Positions 1 through 10,039 of a DNA stretch of 64,000 nucleotides are shown here, piece by piece. Position numbers and translations under genes: made by a program. Every line of letters starts with the position of its first letter. Position 1 is the first letter of the stretch. This stretch comes from Sycon ciliatum (taxonomy: Eukaryota > Porifera > Calcarea > Leucosolenida > Sycettidae): positions 15,045,332 through 15,109,331 of the forward strand of contig NC_088644.1 of the NCBI RefSeq assembly GCF_964019385.1. The letters run 5' to 3'. The notes below the pieces were generated by a model that was not told the DNA's origin, did no database searches, and saw nothing but the letters and a program-made list of their open reading frames with translations.

Positions 1-133
1 TTGTTGAATGCCTCAATATCCTTTTCAGTTTTGTGCCTTGTTGTCGCACTATCTGACTGTAGAATATCTCGTTACATTGGTGAACTGTTAGTCATAACTT
101 GCAACTTATTGGTCCTTTCTCTCTTTACTGAAA
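1..133 (+). repeat. Diverged end of the 591-bp retrozyme-family repeat
   Basis: The segment follows, with many substitutions, the sense 3' part of the unit seen at 5700-6449: the phrases cagttttgtgcctt, gcactatctgactgta and gttacattggtgaact appear in the same order. It continues to the left of the window. It is interrupted at 134 by a MITE. No ribozyme core lies in the visible part. Confidence 0.6.
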
Positions 134-314
134 TACAGTGGAGATTGGATATAACGACACTCCTTCGGGAGAGAACAAAATGTCACTATTCGACCGGTCA
201 CTAAACCCGATCTTCACAAAGGACTTACTAAACGACTAGGGCAACAGAATTGCGTCGCTAAACTCAATCTGTCGTTATAGTTATACAAAGTCGTTATATC
301 CGATCTCCACTGTA
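134..314. mobile_element. Pogo/Tc1-like MITE
   Basis: About 25-bp terminal inverted repeats beginning CAGTGGAGATTGGATATAAC face each other, and each end abuts a TA dinucleotide, the duplicated target of Tc1/mariner/pogo elements. The CAGT start and ATAACGA motif resemble pogo/Tigger termini. It has no coding capacity. It sits inside the diverged retrozyme-family repeat at the window start. Confidence 0.75.
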
Positions 315-428
315 TTGAAAAAGGTAAAATGTTGCAGGTAAGTATGAAACTGCTGTAAATAATTATTATGATTAGAAACAAAGGCCAAACTGGTAGTGGG
401 TTCCAATCAGAGTCCCGAAAGTACGTAC

Positions 429-620
429 GTGTACAGGTTGGTGTGTTCTTGCTCCATCTACCATCTGCCTGGCATACAGCACGGGTACTTCCTGTGAATC
501 CTTTATTGCAAAACCATAAAACAGTGTCACCATATTGGAAAGGTCTCGAGACATATTGCCCTTGCCGTGCTACACGATATTGTCCGGAGTCAGGTTTTCC
601 TGGAGTGGGACATTGTCGGG
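429..620 (-). CDS. CCP/sushi-domain exon (last one visible in the gene)
   Basis: This is one complete complement-control-protein module of 64 codons. It starts after a cttacag acceptor at 621-627 and ends at a gtacgt donor at 428-423. Both borders are phase 1, as usual for CCP exons. The module begins CPTPGKPDSG, has the central WFCNKGF, and ends ADGRWSKNTPTC, giving the four Cys plus Trp pattern of the family. CCP modules are about 60-residue beta folds in secreted or surface proteins that bind other proteins. It is the most downstream exon here; the gene continues beyond base 1. It is clearly diverged from the near-identical 9115 and 19832 exons, so it is not a recent copy of them. Confidence 0.85.
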
Positions 621-1189
621 CTGTAAGCAAAGAACACAGTAGAATACTTCTTCAAATAGCAACATGTTGATATCATTCACCAGTATGCATGTAAAAAATA
701 TTCCTATCATCTCTCTAACCCTATGTCTTTATCACATTCTCCTACTTACGATCACACAAAACGTAGGTCTGCAGCTGCACCACCTTTAATATGTTTTTGA
801 AACTGATCCCTAGATACTCCTCCCTGCTCCAGGCCTCTGTCCTGGAAGCAATGCTTATGAGCTTAACCTCCCTAATATTGGCATGATACATGTGAAGAGT
901 TTAGATGCAAAAGTGACATACAATGGATCCATTTTACCTTTTTTGGAAATGGCCAAACAAGTTTTCCTTTTATGTGCGGTTTGTATCCAAATCCATAGTA
1001 GTTTGGGTATTAAACAGTGAAACCTGTCTAAGGTGACTGCTCAAGGAACCCCCTTAATGTGGTCTTTGTATAGAGGTGGTATCCTTATCCTGGTTCAGTT
1101 GCCTGGAGATAACTTCCATTGGTCCCAGATTCATTGGTCCTCAGGAACAACTGGTCGCCTTGACCAGTTATACTGCATTTGAAGTGGCT
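621..1189. other. Intron, no gene recognised
   Basis: Presumed intron upstream of the 429-620 exon. Both strands were read for CCP-like cysteine spacing and for transposon ends, and nothing convincing was found. Confidence 0.4.
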
Positions 1190-1760
1190 CTAGTGAGATT
1201 TTGGATGCACATTTTGCCTGTGTATGCCCAAGAACTTCCTGGCAGATCTTGTGCGACTGTCGCAGTCCTTGCTCATTTGTTGTTGTAAACCAGGTCTCCT
1301 TTTTGTCATGTTGCGCTCAGTTGTTCAGCAAGTGGCGCTTTGTGGCGGCTTCATTGAAGGTTTGCTAGGGCAGTTACTACAGCCATTTTGTTTCAGTGCT
1401 GGTAGCTTAGAAAAAAGGCAAGTGGCTGCGCTCCGCGTGTGCTTTCCTGCCGCGAGGTTGGATTCCGCGAGAGTATGGCCATTGGAGAGTTCAAAATTTT
1501 AACATTTCCCCAAATGATACGTATGTACACTGTATATCATGTACACATTCACATGTCTGAAGGTTTGTGGTTTTTCAATAAAAAATAAATAAAAAAAGAA
1601 AGATTTTTGGACAGTTTGTTCAAGACTTCTTGTTGGCTGTGTTGTTGCAGACTATGGTGGCAGTTTACCTCAAATATTAGGAGGTAACCTTGCTGCGACT
1701 GGCCATGTAGATGGTCTACGCAATGGCTTTCTTAGGACAATTTTTTAGATGGACTCAGCA
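1190..1760 (+). repeat. Dispersed repeat, copy 1 (copy 2 at 31690-32137)
   Basis: Several stretches are shared in the same order with 31690-32137, for example gtggcggcttcatt, cagtgctggtagc, ctccg and tttgctttcctgcc, and gcagactatggtgg near the end. Neither copy has a sustained open frame in common, so this is an old non-coding dispersed repeat, perhaps part of an unidentified transposon. Its exact ends are not defined. Confidence 0.55.
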
Positions 1761-1827
1761 AGTTGCTGGTCACCAGTTGCATGGCTTACATTACATTACA
1801 TGGTAAAATCGATCGGAGTGCGAACAA

Positions 1828-2147
1828 ACCGTATTTCCCCGTAAGTTAGTACGTACTAACTTTCGAACTTAGCAGCCACATGAGTACTAACTCTCGGGGG
1901 TGGTACTATCTTTCGGGGAGTACTTTTTTATCGGGGGTAAATGACACGCAGTGGGAAGCCTGCGCAACTCTAGTGTCCGTGCATATGATGTATGTACTGT
2001 ACGGTGTCTGTACATGTAGGACGGGTACGAACTTACTATCTTTCGGGGGGAACTGTCTTTCGGGGTGATAACCTCGGCAGTGGAAAGTGTATTTTTTATA
2101 GGGGGTACTAAGTCATAGGGGAGAACTAACTTACGGGGAAATACGGT
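1828..2147. mobile_element. MITE with CCGTATTT termini
   Basis: Terminal inverted repeats of about 23 bp (ACCGTATTTCCCCGTAAGTT and its complement) bound 320 bp. Internal copies of a ctttcgggg motif recur. No transposase is present. The right end abuts TA; the left flank is AA, so the target duplication is imperfect. The termini resemble those of the element at 39857-40170. Confidence 0.65.
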
Positions 2148-2269
2148 AGTTGTTTTGGATACGATGTTTTTGTTGTGAGAAGCCGCGTGATCCCTCATTC
2201 TTGTGCCTAATTTCAAAGCATATTTTAGTCCACTTTTGTACCTTCGCGCGAGCTCCGACATTCGCGCGA

Positions 2270-2652
2270 ATGGATTCGTTCCACAGGACCCAGCTAAGGA
2301 GCATCATCGACATGCGGTACCCTAAACGAATTAGCAATGACACTCTGTATAAGCGCTGCGGAGCTGTCCCCATCAGCGAGATGATCACAAGGCAGCGCTA
2401 CAGTCTCGCTGGCCATATCTTTCATTTGGCCCCAACTGCTCCTCCACAGTTGGCAGTGGATATGTATCTTCGCTTGGCCAATGACGAGGGCACTGAACGC
2501 TTCAGGGGTCGACCTCGGACGACTTTGGTAACGATCTTGCAGACGGAACTGTCATCATGGCATGGACTTACCCTCCACCAGCCGCTAGATGCTGACGCAG
2601 TCCGCACAATGGCAGCGGACAGACAGGCATGGTGTGGAGCCCGCCCCACCTA
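2270..2652 (+). pseudogene. C-terminal fragment of a non-LTR retrotransposon polyprotein
   Basis: The open frame carries the stretch MDSFHRTQLRSIIDMRYP, then ISNDTLYKRCGAVPISEMI, GHIFHLAP and RGRPRTTL, ending with a conserved DRQAWCG. This order (R-x-I-x-x-x-x-YP, R-x-x-x-x-GH, GRPR, DR-x-x-W) is the familiar tail following the reverse transcriptase in RTE-like LINEs. No RT motifs precede it, so it is a 5'-truncated dead copy. The frame opens upstream at 2150, but those residues look unrelated. The 300 or so bases after the stop are probably its 3' UTR. Confidence 0.7.
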
Positions 2653-3893
2653 ACAGGACTGATTCTCGTGATCCACTTGATTCCGCCAGACATGTTGTAT
2701 GCATATTCTATTTTATTTTATACTTTGCATGAAGTTTTCCCTTAGTCCTATTGGTATTGTCGGCTTTTGTTGACATCACTTCTGTCATTTCATTGTATCG
2801 TATTACTCTTCAGACATCAATCCTGAGTGGCATAAGCAAAAGTGGCACCCCGCTACCTACGCGGACATGCTTTTAACAATTTGTACCTTGCCCATCTCCG
2901 GAACCGAGAGGGTGTCTAGACGAAACTGTTGCAGCGGGGCAATGAGGACCACCCAGGGATGAAAGGAGCCAACTTTGAGTTAAAAAAAATGTGCATTGTA
3001 ACAGTGGCCTTACAGTGGACAGCTCCAATATTTGCACTTTTGTGTTTTGGTTTCTTCACATTTGGACAGTTTGGGTAATTCCTTTATGTGTTTGAGGTTA
3101 CAATATTTTCTCTATTTTCCGACCCCTGCTGTACTGCTTCCGCTGGCATTTCCCTTGGCTGACCCAATGTATGCTCATCATTTCACTCACATAGCAACCG
3201 GGTTGTACATGGGGTAGTGGTCTACCAGAATGTACTCACGATGGGGGTAGTGGTCTACCAGAATGTACTCACAGAATGTACTCAGTATACCGTCACACCA
3301 CACTCACAGCCACACGCTAGCCAAAAACTAGGCCAGAAGTAATGAAGAGTAAGGCCGCGGCCGGCAAGAGATACAAGTATGTCAGTGCAAGACACGAGCA
3401 GAGCAATGTCCTGGTGTAGGTGACTGGCCAGTGGGGGAGCGCCTGGAAATCCGACTCCCTAAATTTCCAGCCACGACCACTCAACAGGGCTGGGGGAAAA
3501 ACTCGCCTTGCGGCCAAAAAACCCTTCTACTAATATGGGACCTGCCCCACTGCCAGTCACACCCAAAAGAAAAACCGAAGAGAAACAAGCAGAAAGGAGT
3601 AACCATACAACCAAAAAACACCGAGACCCTCGGGACAGAAACACACAAAACAAAGCATGCCATGGAAAACCAGTAAAACAGCACCCAATGGAAGCCCAAA
3701 AACGTACGGGACCCAAGGGAGGGAGGGTGGGAAAACTCCACGCTCTACGAGGATGACAAGACCACGATGGCAGGTGGGGGAGAGTTGCGCAGTGGAAGAG
3801 CAGCAGAGCACGACAGAAAAATGGTGAGTGAAAAATACGTTTTTTACACTCTTTCGCTACGCTCAGCCGTGAAAAAACAACACATTTATCTTT
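2653..3893. other. No gene recognised; probable LINE 3' UTR and short duplications
   Basis: The first part is probably the LINE 3' UTR. A block of about 29 bases around ggggtagtggtctaccagaatgtactcac occurs twice in tandem at 3205-3270. The overlapping frames on both strands between 3430 and 3960 have no recognisable motifs. Confidence 0.35.
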
Positions 3894-3904
3894 AAACCAA
3901 TACA
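3894..3904. repeat. Left target-site duplication of the retrozyme array
   Basis: The 11-mer AAACCAATACA occurs here and again at 6450-6460, immediately outside the two ends of the 2545-bp array. This marks the array as a single insertion. Confidence 0.8.
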
Positions 3905-4412
3905 TGTAAAAGAGAAAAGGACATATGGATACGAGTTTAGAGTAACTCTCCATCACTGTAACATGATACTATATACAGTCAGAAAGTGCAATAACTAGGC
4001 ACAAAACTGACAGAGTACTGAGACATTCGACGTCCTGACACCTAACTTTAACACATCTCCGTAGCGCTAACCGACAGCCTTCCAACTTGGAAGGTTCAAG
4101 GTTATGGAAAGACCAAAGAGGGGAAGGCAAGCGCAAGGAAAACGAGCAAAAGCTACAGTCCCAACGGAACAAAGAATGTCGATTGTCACTGGACGATGAC
4201 GAGACCAGTACGATATTTGACAAAGCGGTCTAACTACAATTCGAAGCAGCAAAGCAGCACACCACCCAACTTGGGTGGGTCGTAAATATCAAAGATAAGT
4301 AAAGAAAGGGAAGCTTTGCGAAAACGAATTGTACAAGCCGAAAGCCAAACTCCTACAGTACTCCTCATGCATGACATTGTGATGGACTAGTTGACTACAA
4401 AACAAGTTGTTT

Positions 4413-4461
4413 CACACGACGTACGTTTCGCCGTATGGTTCGTGACGGCTCATCAGGTGTG
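4413..4461 (-). ncRNA. Hammerhead ribozyme (type I), copy 1
   Basis: Read on the minus strand, all invariant hammerhead parts occur in order: CACAC (stem I, 5' side), CTGATGA, stem II GCCGT with ACGGC closing a 10-base loop, GAA, a short stem III (ACG, TA loop, CGT), cleavage base C after GT, then GTGTG (stem I, 3' side). Every stem is perfectly complementary. Predicted cleavage is between 4418 and 4417. A short stem III is typical of retroelement hammerheads that act as dimers or with loop contacts. The core agrees at every required position; activity is inferred. Confidence 0.9.
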
Positions 4462-5003
4462 CAATTTGAAACTCGGATGTTGAGCCATAAATAAATGTAA
4501 AAGAGAAAAGGACATATGGATACGAGTTTAGAGTAACTCTCCATCACTGTAACATGATACTATATACAGTCAGAAAGTGCAATAACTAGGCACAAAACTG
4601 ACAGAGTACTGAGACATTCGACGTCCTGACACCTAACTTTAACACATCTCCGTAGCGCTAACCGACAGCCTTTCAACTTGGAAGGTTCAAGGTTATGGAA
4701 AGACCAAAGAGGGGAAGGCAAGCGCAAGGAAAACGAGCAAAAGCTACAGTCCCAACGGAACAAAGAATGTCGATTGTCACTGGACGATGACGAGACCAGT
4801 ACGATATTTGACAAAGCGGTCTAACTACAATTCGAAGCAGCAAAGCAGCACACCACCCAACTTGGGTGGGTCGTAAATATCAAAGATAAGTAAAGAAAGG
4901 GAAGCTTTGCGAAAACGAATTGTACAAGCCGAAAGCCAAACTCCTACAGTACTCCTCATGCATGACATTGTGATGGACTAGTTGACTACAAAACAAGTTG
5001 TTT

Positions 5004-5052
5004 CACACGACGTACGTTTCGCCGTATGGTTCGTGACGGCTCATCAGGTGTG
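5004..5052 (-). ncRNA. Hammerhead ribozyme (type I), copy 2
   Basis: This is identical to the ribozyme at 4413-4461 and exactly 591 bp from it. A minus-strand transcript crossing both would cut at 5009/5008 and 4418/4417 and release a 591-nucleotide monomer with ends suitable for circularisation. Stems I, II and III are intact. Confidence 0.9.
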
Positions 5053-5589
5053 CAATTTGAAACTCGGATGTTGAGCCATAAATAAATGTAAAAGAGAAAA
5101 GGACATATGGATACGAGTTTAGAGTAACTCTCCATCACTGTAACATGATACTATATACAGTCAGAAAGTGCAATAACTAGGCACAAAACTGACAGAGTAC
5201 TGAGACATTCGACGTCCTGACACCTAACTTTAACACATCTCCGTAGCGTTAACCGACAGCCTTCCAACTTGGAAGGTTCAAGGTTATGGAAAGACCTAAG
5301 AGGGGAAGGCAAGCGCAACGAAAACGAGCAAAAGCTACAGTCCCAACGGAACAAAGAATGTCGATTGTCACTGGACGATGACGAGACCAGTATTTGACAA
5401 AGCGGTCTAACTACAATTCGAAGCAGCAAAGCAGCACACCACCCAACTTGGGTGGGTCGTAAATATCAAAGATAAGTAAAGAAAGGGAAGCTTTGCGAAA
5501 ACGAATTGTACAAGCCGAAAGCCAAACTCCTACAGAACTCCTCATGCATGACATTGTGATGGACTAGTTGACTACAAAACAAGTTGTTT

Positions 5590-5609
5590 CACACGACGTA
5601 CGTTTCGCC
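5590..5609 (-). ncRNA. Truncated hammerhead, 3' half only
   Basis: Stem III, the cleavage triplet and the 3' side of stem I are present. The sequence then jumps at about 5608 into a plus-oriented unit, removing the CTGATGA box and most of stem II. It cannot form a ribozyme. It marks the inversion point of the array. Confidence 0.8.
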
Positions 5610-5864
5610 TTCCCCTCTTTGGTCTTTCCATAACCTTGAACCTTCCAAGTTGGAAGGCTGTCGGTTAGCGCTACGGAGATGTGTTAAAGTTAGGTGTCAG
5701 GACGTCGAATGTCTCAGTACTCTGTCAGTTTTGTGCCTAGTTATTGCACTTTCTGACTGTATATAGTATCATGTTACAGTGATGGAGAGTTACTCTAAAC
5801 TCGTATCCATATGTCCTTTTCTCTTTTACATTTATTTATGGCTCAACATCCGAGTTTCAAATTG

Positions 5865-5913
5865 CACACCTGATGAGCCGTCACGAACCATACGGCGAAA
5901 CGTACGTCGTGTG
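5865..5913 (+). ncRNA. Hammerhead ribozyme (type I), copy 3, opposite strand
   Basis: This is the same 49-base ribozyme on the plus strand. Stem I is CACAC 5865-5869 with GTGTG 5909-5913, the CTGATGA box is 5870-5876, stem II is 5877-5881 with 5892-5896, GAA is 5897-5899, stem III is 5900-5907, and the cleavage base is C5908. It lies in the single complete plus-oriented unit of the array. Confidence 0.9.
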
Positions 5914-6449
5914 AAACAACTTGTTTTGTAGTCAACTAGTCCATCACAATGTCATGCATGAGGAGTACTGTAGGAGTTTGGCTTTCGGCTTGTACAATTC
6001 GTTTTCGCAAAGCTTCCCTTTCTTTACTTATCTTTGATATTTACGACCCACCCAAGTTGGGTGGTGTGCTGCTTTGCTGCTTCGAATTGTAGTTAGACCG
6101 CTTTGTCAAATATCGTACTGGTCTCGTCATCGTCCAGTGACAATCGACATTCTTTGTTCCGTTGGGACTGTAGCTTTTGCTCGTTTTCCTTGCGCTTGCC
6201 TTCCCCTCTTTGGTCTTTCCATAACCTTGAACCTTCCAAGTTGGAAGGCTGTCGGTTAGCGCTACGGAGATGTGTTAAAGTTAGGTGTCAGGACGTCGAA
6301 TGTCTCAGTACTCTGTCAGTTTTGTGCCTAGTTATTGCACTTTCTGACTGTATATAGTATCATGTTACAGTGATGGAGAGTTACTCTAAACTCGTATCCA
6401 TATGTCCTTTTCTCTTTTACATTTATTTATGGCTCAACATCCGAGTTTC

Positions 6450-6460
6450 AAACCAATACA
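6450..6460. repeat. Right target-site duplication of the retrozyme array
   Basis: Second copy of AAACCAATACA; see 3894-3904. The following 270 bases to 6733 show nothing recognisable beyond a short CA-rich tract near 6558. Confidence 0.8.
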
Positions 6461-6743
6461 ACTAAGATTTAAATGTGCAGTTATTAATGCTGGCTAGCAG
6501 GTGATATAACAGGTGCTCACACTCATCCCAGACTCTGCATATTACTTCACCGTTCACGCACGCACACATACTAACCTGCACGCGTGCATGCAGACATACA
6601 TCTGCATATGCTCATTCTCATGAGCGCGGCTGCACCCTTTGTTTCAAGTATGTCCTTGATGGGGGGAAGTTTTCCCCGCCATCCCTCACATGTCTTCCGG
6701 GTCCTTCTGTGTGCATTGCATAATATTTATCACTATATCAGTA

Positions 6744-7152
6744 AAGCTGAACTCGGATGGCGAGCCAATATAATTATGATGAAGAAAGGAAAAAGACAAA
6801 ATGTTACGAGTTATGACAAACTGTCCATCAACGTAACCAGATCTTATACCGTCAGCGAGTGCGACAACTTTCGGCATTCTTTGTTGCCGTGGCGCGTAGC
6901 TCATGCTCTTCTTCATTGCGCTTTCCCTCCCCTCTTGGACCATTCCGAACCTGAGCCTTCCAAGTTGGAAGGTTGTTGGCTTGCGCCTTGGAGAAGTGTT
7001 GGAGCTAGGTGTCAGGTCGCCGAATGTCTCAGTACTCCTTGTCAGTTTCGTGCCAGTTTGTCGCACTCGCTGACGGTATAAGATCTGGTTAAGTTGGTGG
7101 ACAGTTTGTCATAACTCGTAACATTTTGTCTTTTTCCTTTCACCATCATAAT
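6744..7152. mobile_element. Diverged palindromic copy of the retrozyme family, without ribozyme
   Basis: The insertion opens with an antisense terminal part (actcggatggcgagcc, aaaaagacaaaatgttacga). It continues with a sense body (ccttccaagttggaagg, gtctcagtactcc) and a sense terminal part (ctcgtaacattttgtc), so its two ends are inverted repeats of roughly 100 bp. The 10-mer TATATCAGTA flanks it at 6734-6743 and 7153-7162. It differs from the 3.9-6.4 kb array at many positions, so it is an older subfamily. No hammerhead core is present. Confidence 0.7.
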
Positions 7153-7365
7153 TATATCAGTAGCACAAAGTTTCCCAGCAGGTCCTGGGACTGCAGTTTT
7201 GCGCTCCCTGGTACACTGAGTCTGAAGTTTAGATCTAGGGGATTCTAGACTTTTACCACAGCATGTGTTTATGTGATACTGTATGATGTCAAACGTACAT
7301 GGACATGATCCATACAGTTCCCCATTTAAGCCCTGCGCTTATATTGGAGCGGCTGCGTTAGTATA

Positions 7366-8313
7366 CGTCAGGCGAAATATCACGTCATAGTACATTTGAG
7401 ACCAGCGGGAAGAAGATGACGACGTCCACTAATTTAGTATCTGTGCACACAAATATGCTGTGTGTGTGACTTTGTGTGTCAGCTATGATGTCAAACTCTG
7501 TGGTTCCATGCCTAGCATGTAGGTCAGAACCATCCTGCAAAGTTTGAATGATGTAGGTCGCGCCGCCAACCATACATTTTGAAATTATCTTCGTAGTATA
7601 CCTTCCACCATAGAAATTTCAAATTTTTTGCTGAGAGGGTAGCAACCTCGATATGGCTTGTTCCAGGCATGCTGTGAAGCGAAACCCTGTTGAAGTAGTG
7701 GCGGGGATCTGCCCTGCAACTGCTACAACAAAAATGATTCGATCTGAGAAAGCGTGAGACCGCGAATCTCGGTTGAATGTTGAGTATTTCAATCCTTTTC
7801 ACGACGAAGATGGAGTTCTCATGATTTGGAGATGGACGTCGAGACAAAGGACATGGTTTCCGACTTCTGGCGTCTGGTGAAGCCAGGGATCATTAATTTT
7901 TGTCCAGTCAGGTCGGCAGCCTAGCCATCGGTAAGCTTGTGTTTGGATCCCGTTCTGCTCGATGTGGTACATCACAAACAATTTGATATCGCACAAAATG
8001 ATCTCTGCATCGTGCCTACGGTATTTTATATTCAGAAAATCACAAGGTGTCTCTGTGTGGCCGTCCTATGCCACGAGAAACCCGAATCAGGCTCCTATGT
8101 CCTCTGCCTTCTTGATTGAATGTCCACTTTTTTGAACAACGAACACAACAATCGATGACGGCTTTGCAGTGAAAAATACAGCTATACTGGAGCTGAAAAA
8201 GGAAGAAAAAACGTGCTCAGAATGAGACTCGAGTACACGCGTACTGTCCCAGCAGGTTCTGTGGTCCTGTGGATGTCGCTCATAGCTATATAGATGCGTA
8301 ATTTCGCGTGACG
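7366..8313. mobile_element. TIR element, copy 1 (copy 2 at 35335-36293)
   Basis: The ends carry CGTCAGGCGAAAT and its near-complement (one mismatch on the right). Most of the 950-bp interior is shared with 35335-36293. Minus-strand frames in both copies share the peptide DIKLFV then YHIEQNGIQTQAYR and LGCRPDW. This conservation suggests a remnant of a protein, but I do not recognise it, and both copies contain stops. No clear target duplication is visible. The superfamily is undecided. Confidence 0.65.
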
Positions 8314-8777
8314 CCTTCGCGGCCCTCTTGGAGTGCGCTAAAATAGAGACTGGGCTTCTACAAGAGACTGAGCTTGTAATAGGGCTTGAAAGTGATGACA
8401 TCAAAAACGGCCAGGGAGTAGTAAGTTGACATTAGATTTCTATTTCGGATCCACTAAGGTGTGACTTTGCTATTGCCTCAGTATGTGGGTGCATATCAAC
8501 CCACTCATGTCGTATGCAGGGGTGACTTTTACTTCGCCACCAGTTGTAACCCCGCCCCCAGTAGCCAAATCAATCAGTTTCACTGGCTACATCACCTTGC
8601 TGTGAGTAAGACGGCTTGAAATGTGCTTGGATCCATACAAAAACTGGATCCAAGTGGATCAAGTTTTTGAATTTTTGAAATTATTGCTATGCTGTGACGT
8701 AGCACTTTCAAGCCCTATAGAGATGATACGGTATGTATGTACAGTGTACAGTGTACAGTGTATGAATGTGTGTATAC
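8314..8777. other. No gene recognised
   Basis: Intronic sequence between two transposons. The only notable local feature is a short repeated tggatccaagt motif near 8628-8660. Confidence 0.35.
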
Positions 8778-9088
8778 CAGGGTTCTAGCCAGGTCAATAT
8801 AGTAGGGGGGGGGGGGCATGGAAAAAAGTTACCCCGTGACCCATTTTTTCCATTGTCCAAAATTGTCTTGCCATGCAAAATGCAACATACAGGGTGAACA
8901 CCGACTTCACCCCTCACAAATGTGCCTTTATGAACCCTCTAGTAGTGACTATCGACTGTATTTTCGTTGAATGGAGTGAAAAAACACAAAGTCGGAAAAT
9001 GAGTAGGGGGGCGGCACTTTTTCACAGGGGGCGCGCAAACGAAGTAGGGGGCGCTGCGCCCCCCTACCCTGCTTTGGCTAAAACCCTG
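8778..9088. mobile_element. hAT-type MITE
   Basis: Termini CAGGGTTCTAGCCA and TGGCTAAAACCCTG are inverted repeats. The 8-bp sequence GTGTATAC flanks both ends (8770-8777 and 9089-9096). An 8-bp duplication with a CAGGG start is the hAT signature. A G-run follows the left terminus and a C-rich inverted motif precedes the right. It has no coding capacity. It lies in the intron just downstream of the CCP exon at 9115-9291. Confidence 0.8.
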
Positions 9089-9114
9089 GTGTATACCATA
9101 CTGATAACACTTAC

Positions 9115-9291
9115 GTTGGCATGTAGGCTTGGCTTGAGACCATTGTCCAGTTCCTATACATGTAACTGTGAGTGTACCTTGTGGCATCTCATAACCTGTT
9201 TTACAAGTGTATCTTACAGTCTTTCCAAACTCAAATCCGTTGTGTGTATATCCACCATTAGTAGGTTGACCAGGATCTTCACAAATTATCC
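9115..9291 (-). CDS. CCP/sushi-domain exon
   Basis: A 59-codon CCP module lies between a gttctaacag acceptor (ending 9292) and a gtaagtg donor (from 9114), phase 1 at both ends. Visible landmarks are ICEDPGQPTNGGY, the central YTCKTGYEMP, and GQWSQAKPTCQ at the end, with four cysteines and the conserved Trp. It is nearly identical to the exon at 19832-20008 and close to 16926-17111, so these three arose by recent exon duplication. The flanking DNA to 9722 is duplicated with it. Confidence 0.88.
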
Positions 9292-9400
9292 CTGTTAGAA
9301 CAACAAAACAATTCCATACTGTTGTTATGAGAAGCTTTATCAGACATGGTCATCAGCGCATGGGTGACACTGACTCACGCTACTGCCTGGAGTTTGTGTT

Positions 9401-9470
9401 CTCTCGCACACCTCACATTGGAAACAGCAACAACCACAGAGCAGGGTCGGCTGCGGACAGCCACATTGCC
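9401..9470 (-). repeat. Split direct repeat B2 of the Ngaro-like element
   Basis: About 70 bp matches 9865-9932: both contain the block ggctgcggacagccacattg preceded by cacacctcacatt and accacag. It also occurs in the duplicated segment near 20140. Confidence 0.65.
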
Positions 9471-9647
9471 TTGTTTCAAGGGAAAAACAGGGTTGCCAGA
9501 ATTAAGGCAAACGATACAACAACTGCAGAATGACCACCCAAATAAAAAAATAAGCAACTTGAACTAATAAAATCAGCAGTGCAGAAAGATACAGCAAAGA
9601 AACCACCACATTCAGAGCAAAATAAATACATAGGGCGGTCGGGTGGG

Positions 9648-9845
9648 CCCTTGACAAGCAAGACAAAAAGAAGGACAATCTTTTTGCGCAAGCGCTGTTC
9701 CATGGCGCTCGCTCAACAATGATTACTTCACTACAGTGACGTCTACCTGCACTGCGTGCAATGACAAAATTAAATTACACATAAAACCAGCATCGCAAGT
9801 ATTCGAAGTTCGGGAGAACAGTGCTTCTCGTTCGAATACTCAGCG
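9648..9845 (-). repeat. Split direct repeat A2 of the Ngaro-like element
   Basis: About 200 bp matches 16244-16460 in the same orientation, including cccttgacaagcaagac, aagcgctgttc, gtgacgtc and gaagttcg. About 15-20 percent of positions differ. Confidence 0.7.
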
Positions 9846-9864
9846 TCTACACAAGCGTAGACTT

Positions 9865-9932
9865 CTCTCTCACACCTCACATTTGCTACAGCAAAACCAC
9901 AGTGCAGGATCGGCTGCGGACAGCCACATTGC
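9865..9932 (-). repeat. Split direct repeat B1 of the Ngaro-like element
   Basis: Matches B2 (9401-9470) with a few substitutions. Its place between the recombinase remnant and A2 is what the split-repeat model requires. Confidence 0.6.
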
Positions 9933-10039
9933 AAGACAACAAAGCATAGCCGAGCATGTATAGGACATTACAAGACGAATCAGCATGGATGCCAGGCAAC
10001 TAGGAAAGATATACATATATACATTATGATCATAATTAT

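Larger units (their letters stand above)
3905..6449. mobile_element. Retrozyme-like array: inverted tandem 591-bp units with hammerhead ribozymes
   Basis: Nearly three head-to-tail units with an exact 591-bp period (3905-5608) lie in minus orientation. They are followed by about 1.4 units in plus orientation (5609-6449). The units are almost identical, with only a few substitutions and a short deletion near 5391. The insertion is flanked by an 11-bp direct repeat. Complete units carry a type I hammerhead ribozyme at the same place. No unit encodes a convincing protein; the 60-84 codon frames recur only because the DNA repeats. Tandem hammerhead-bearing units without coding capacity match the retrozyme class. 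The partly inverted layout and variable-length target duplication are typical of Penelope-like machinery, which would have to act in trans because none is present here. Confidence 0.8.

Noticed and set aside
3969-6357. Repeated 60-84 codon ORFs in the 591-bp units
   Set aside because: They recur only because the DNA is repeated. The same frame is broken by small differences in the 6.7 kb and 28 kb copies, and no protein family is recognised.
8873-9298. 141-codon plus-strand ORF
   Set aside because: It crosses a hAT MITE border and is antisense to a well-supported CCP exon.
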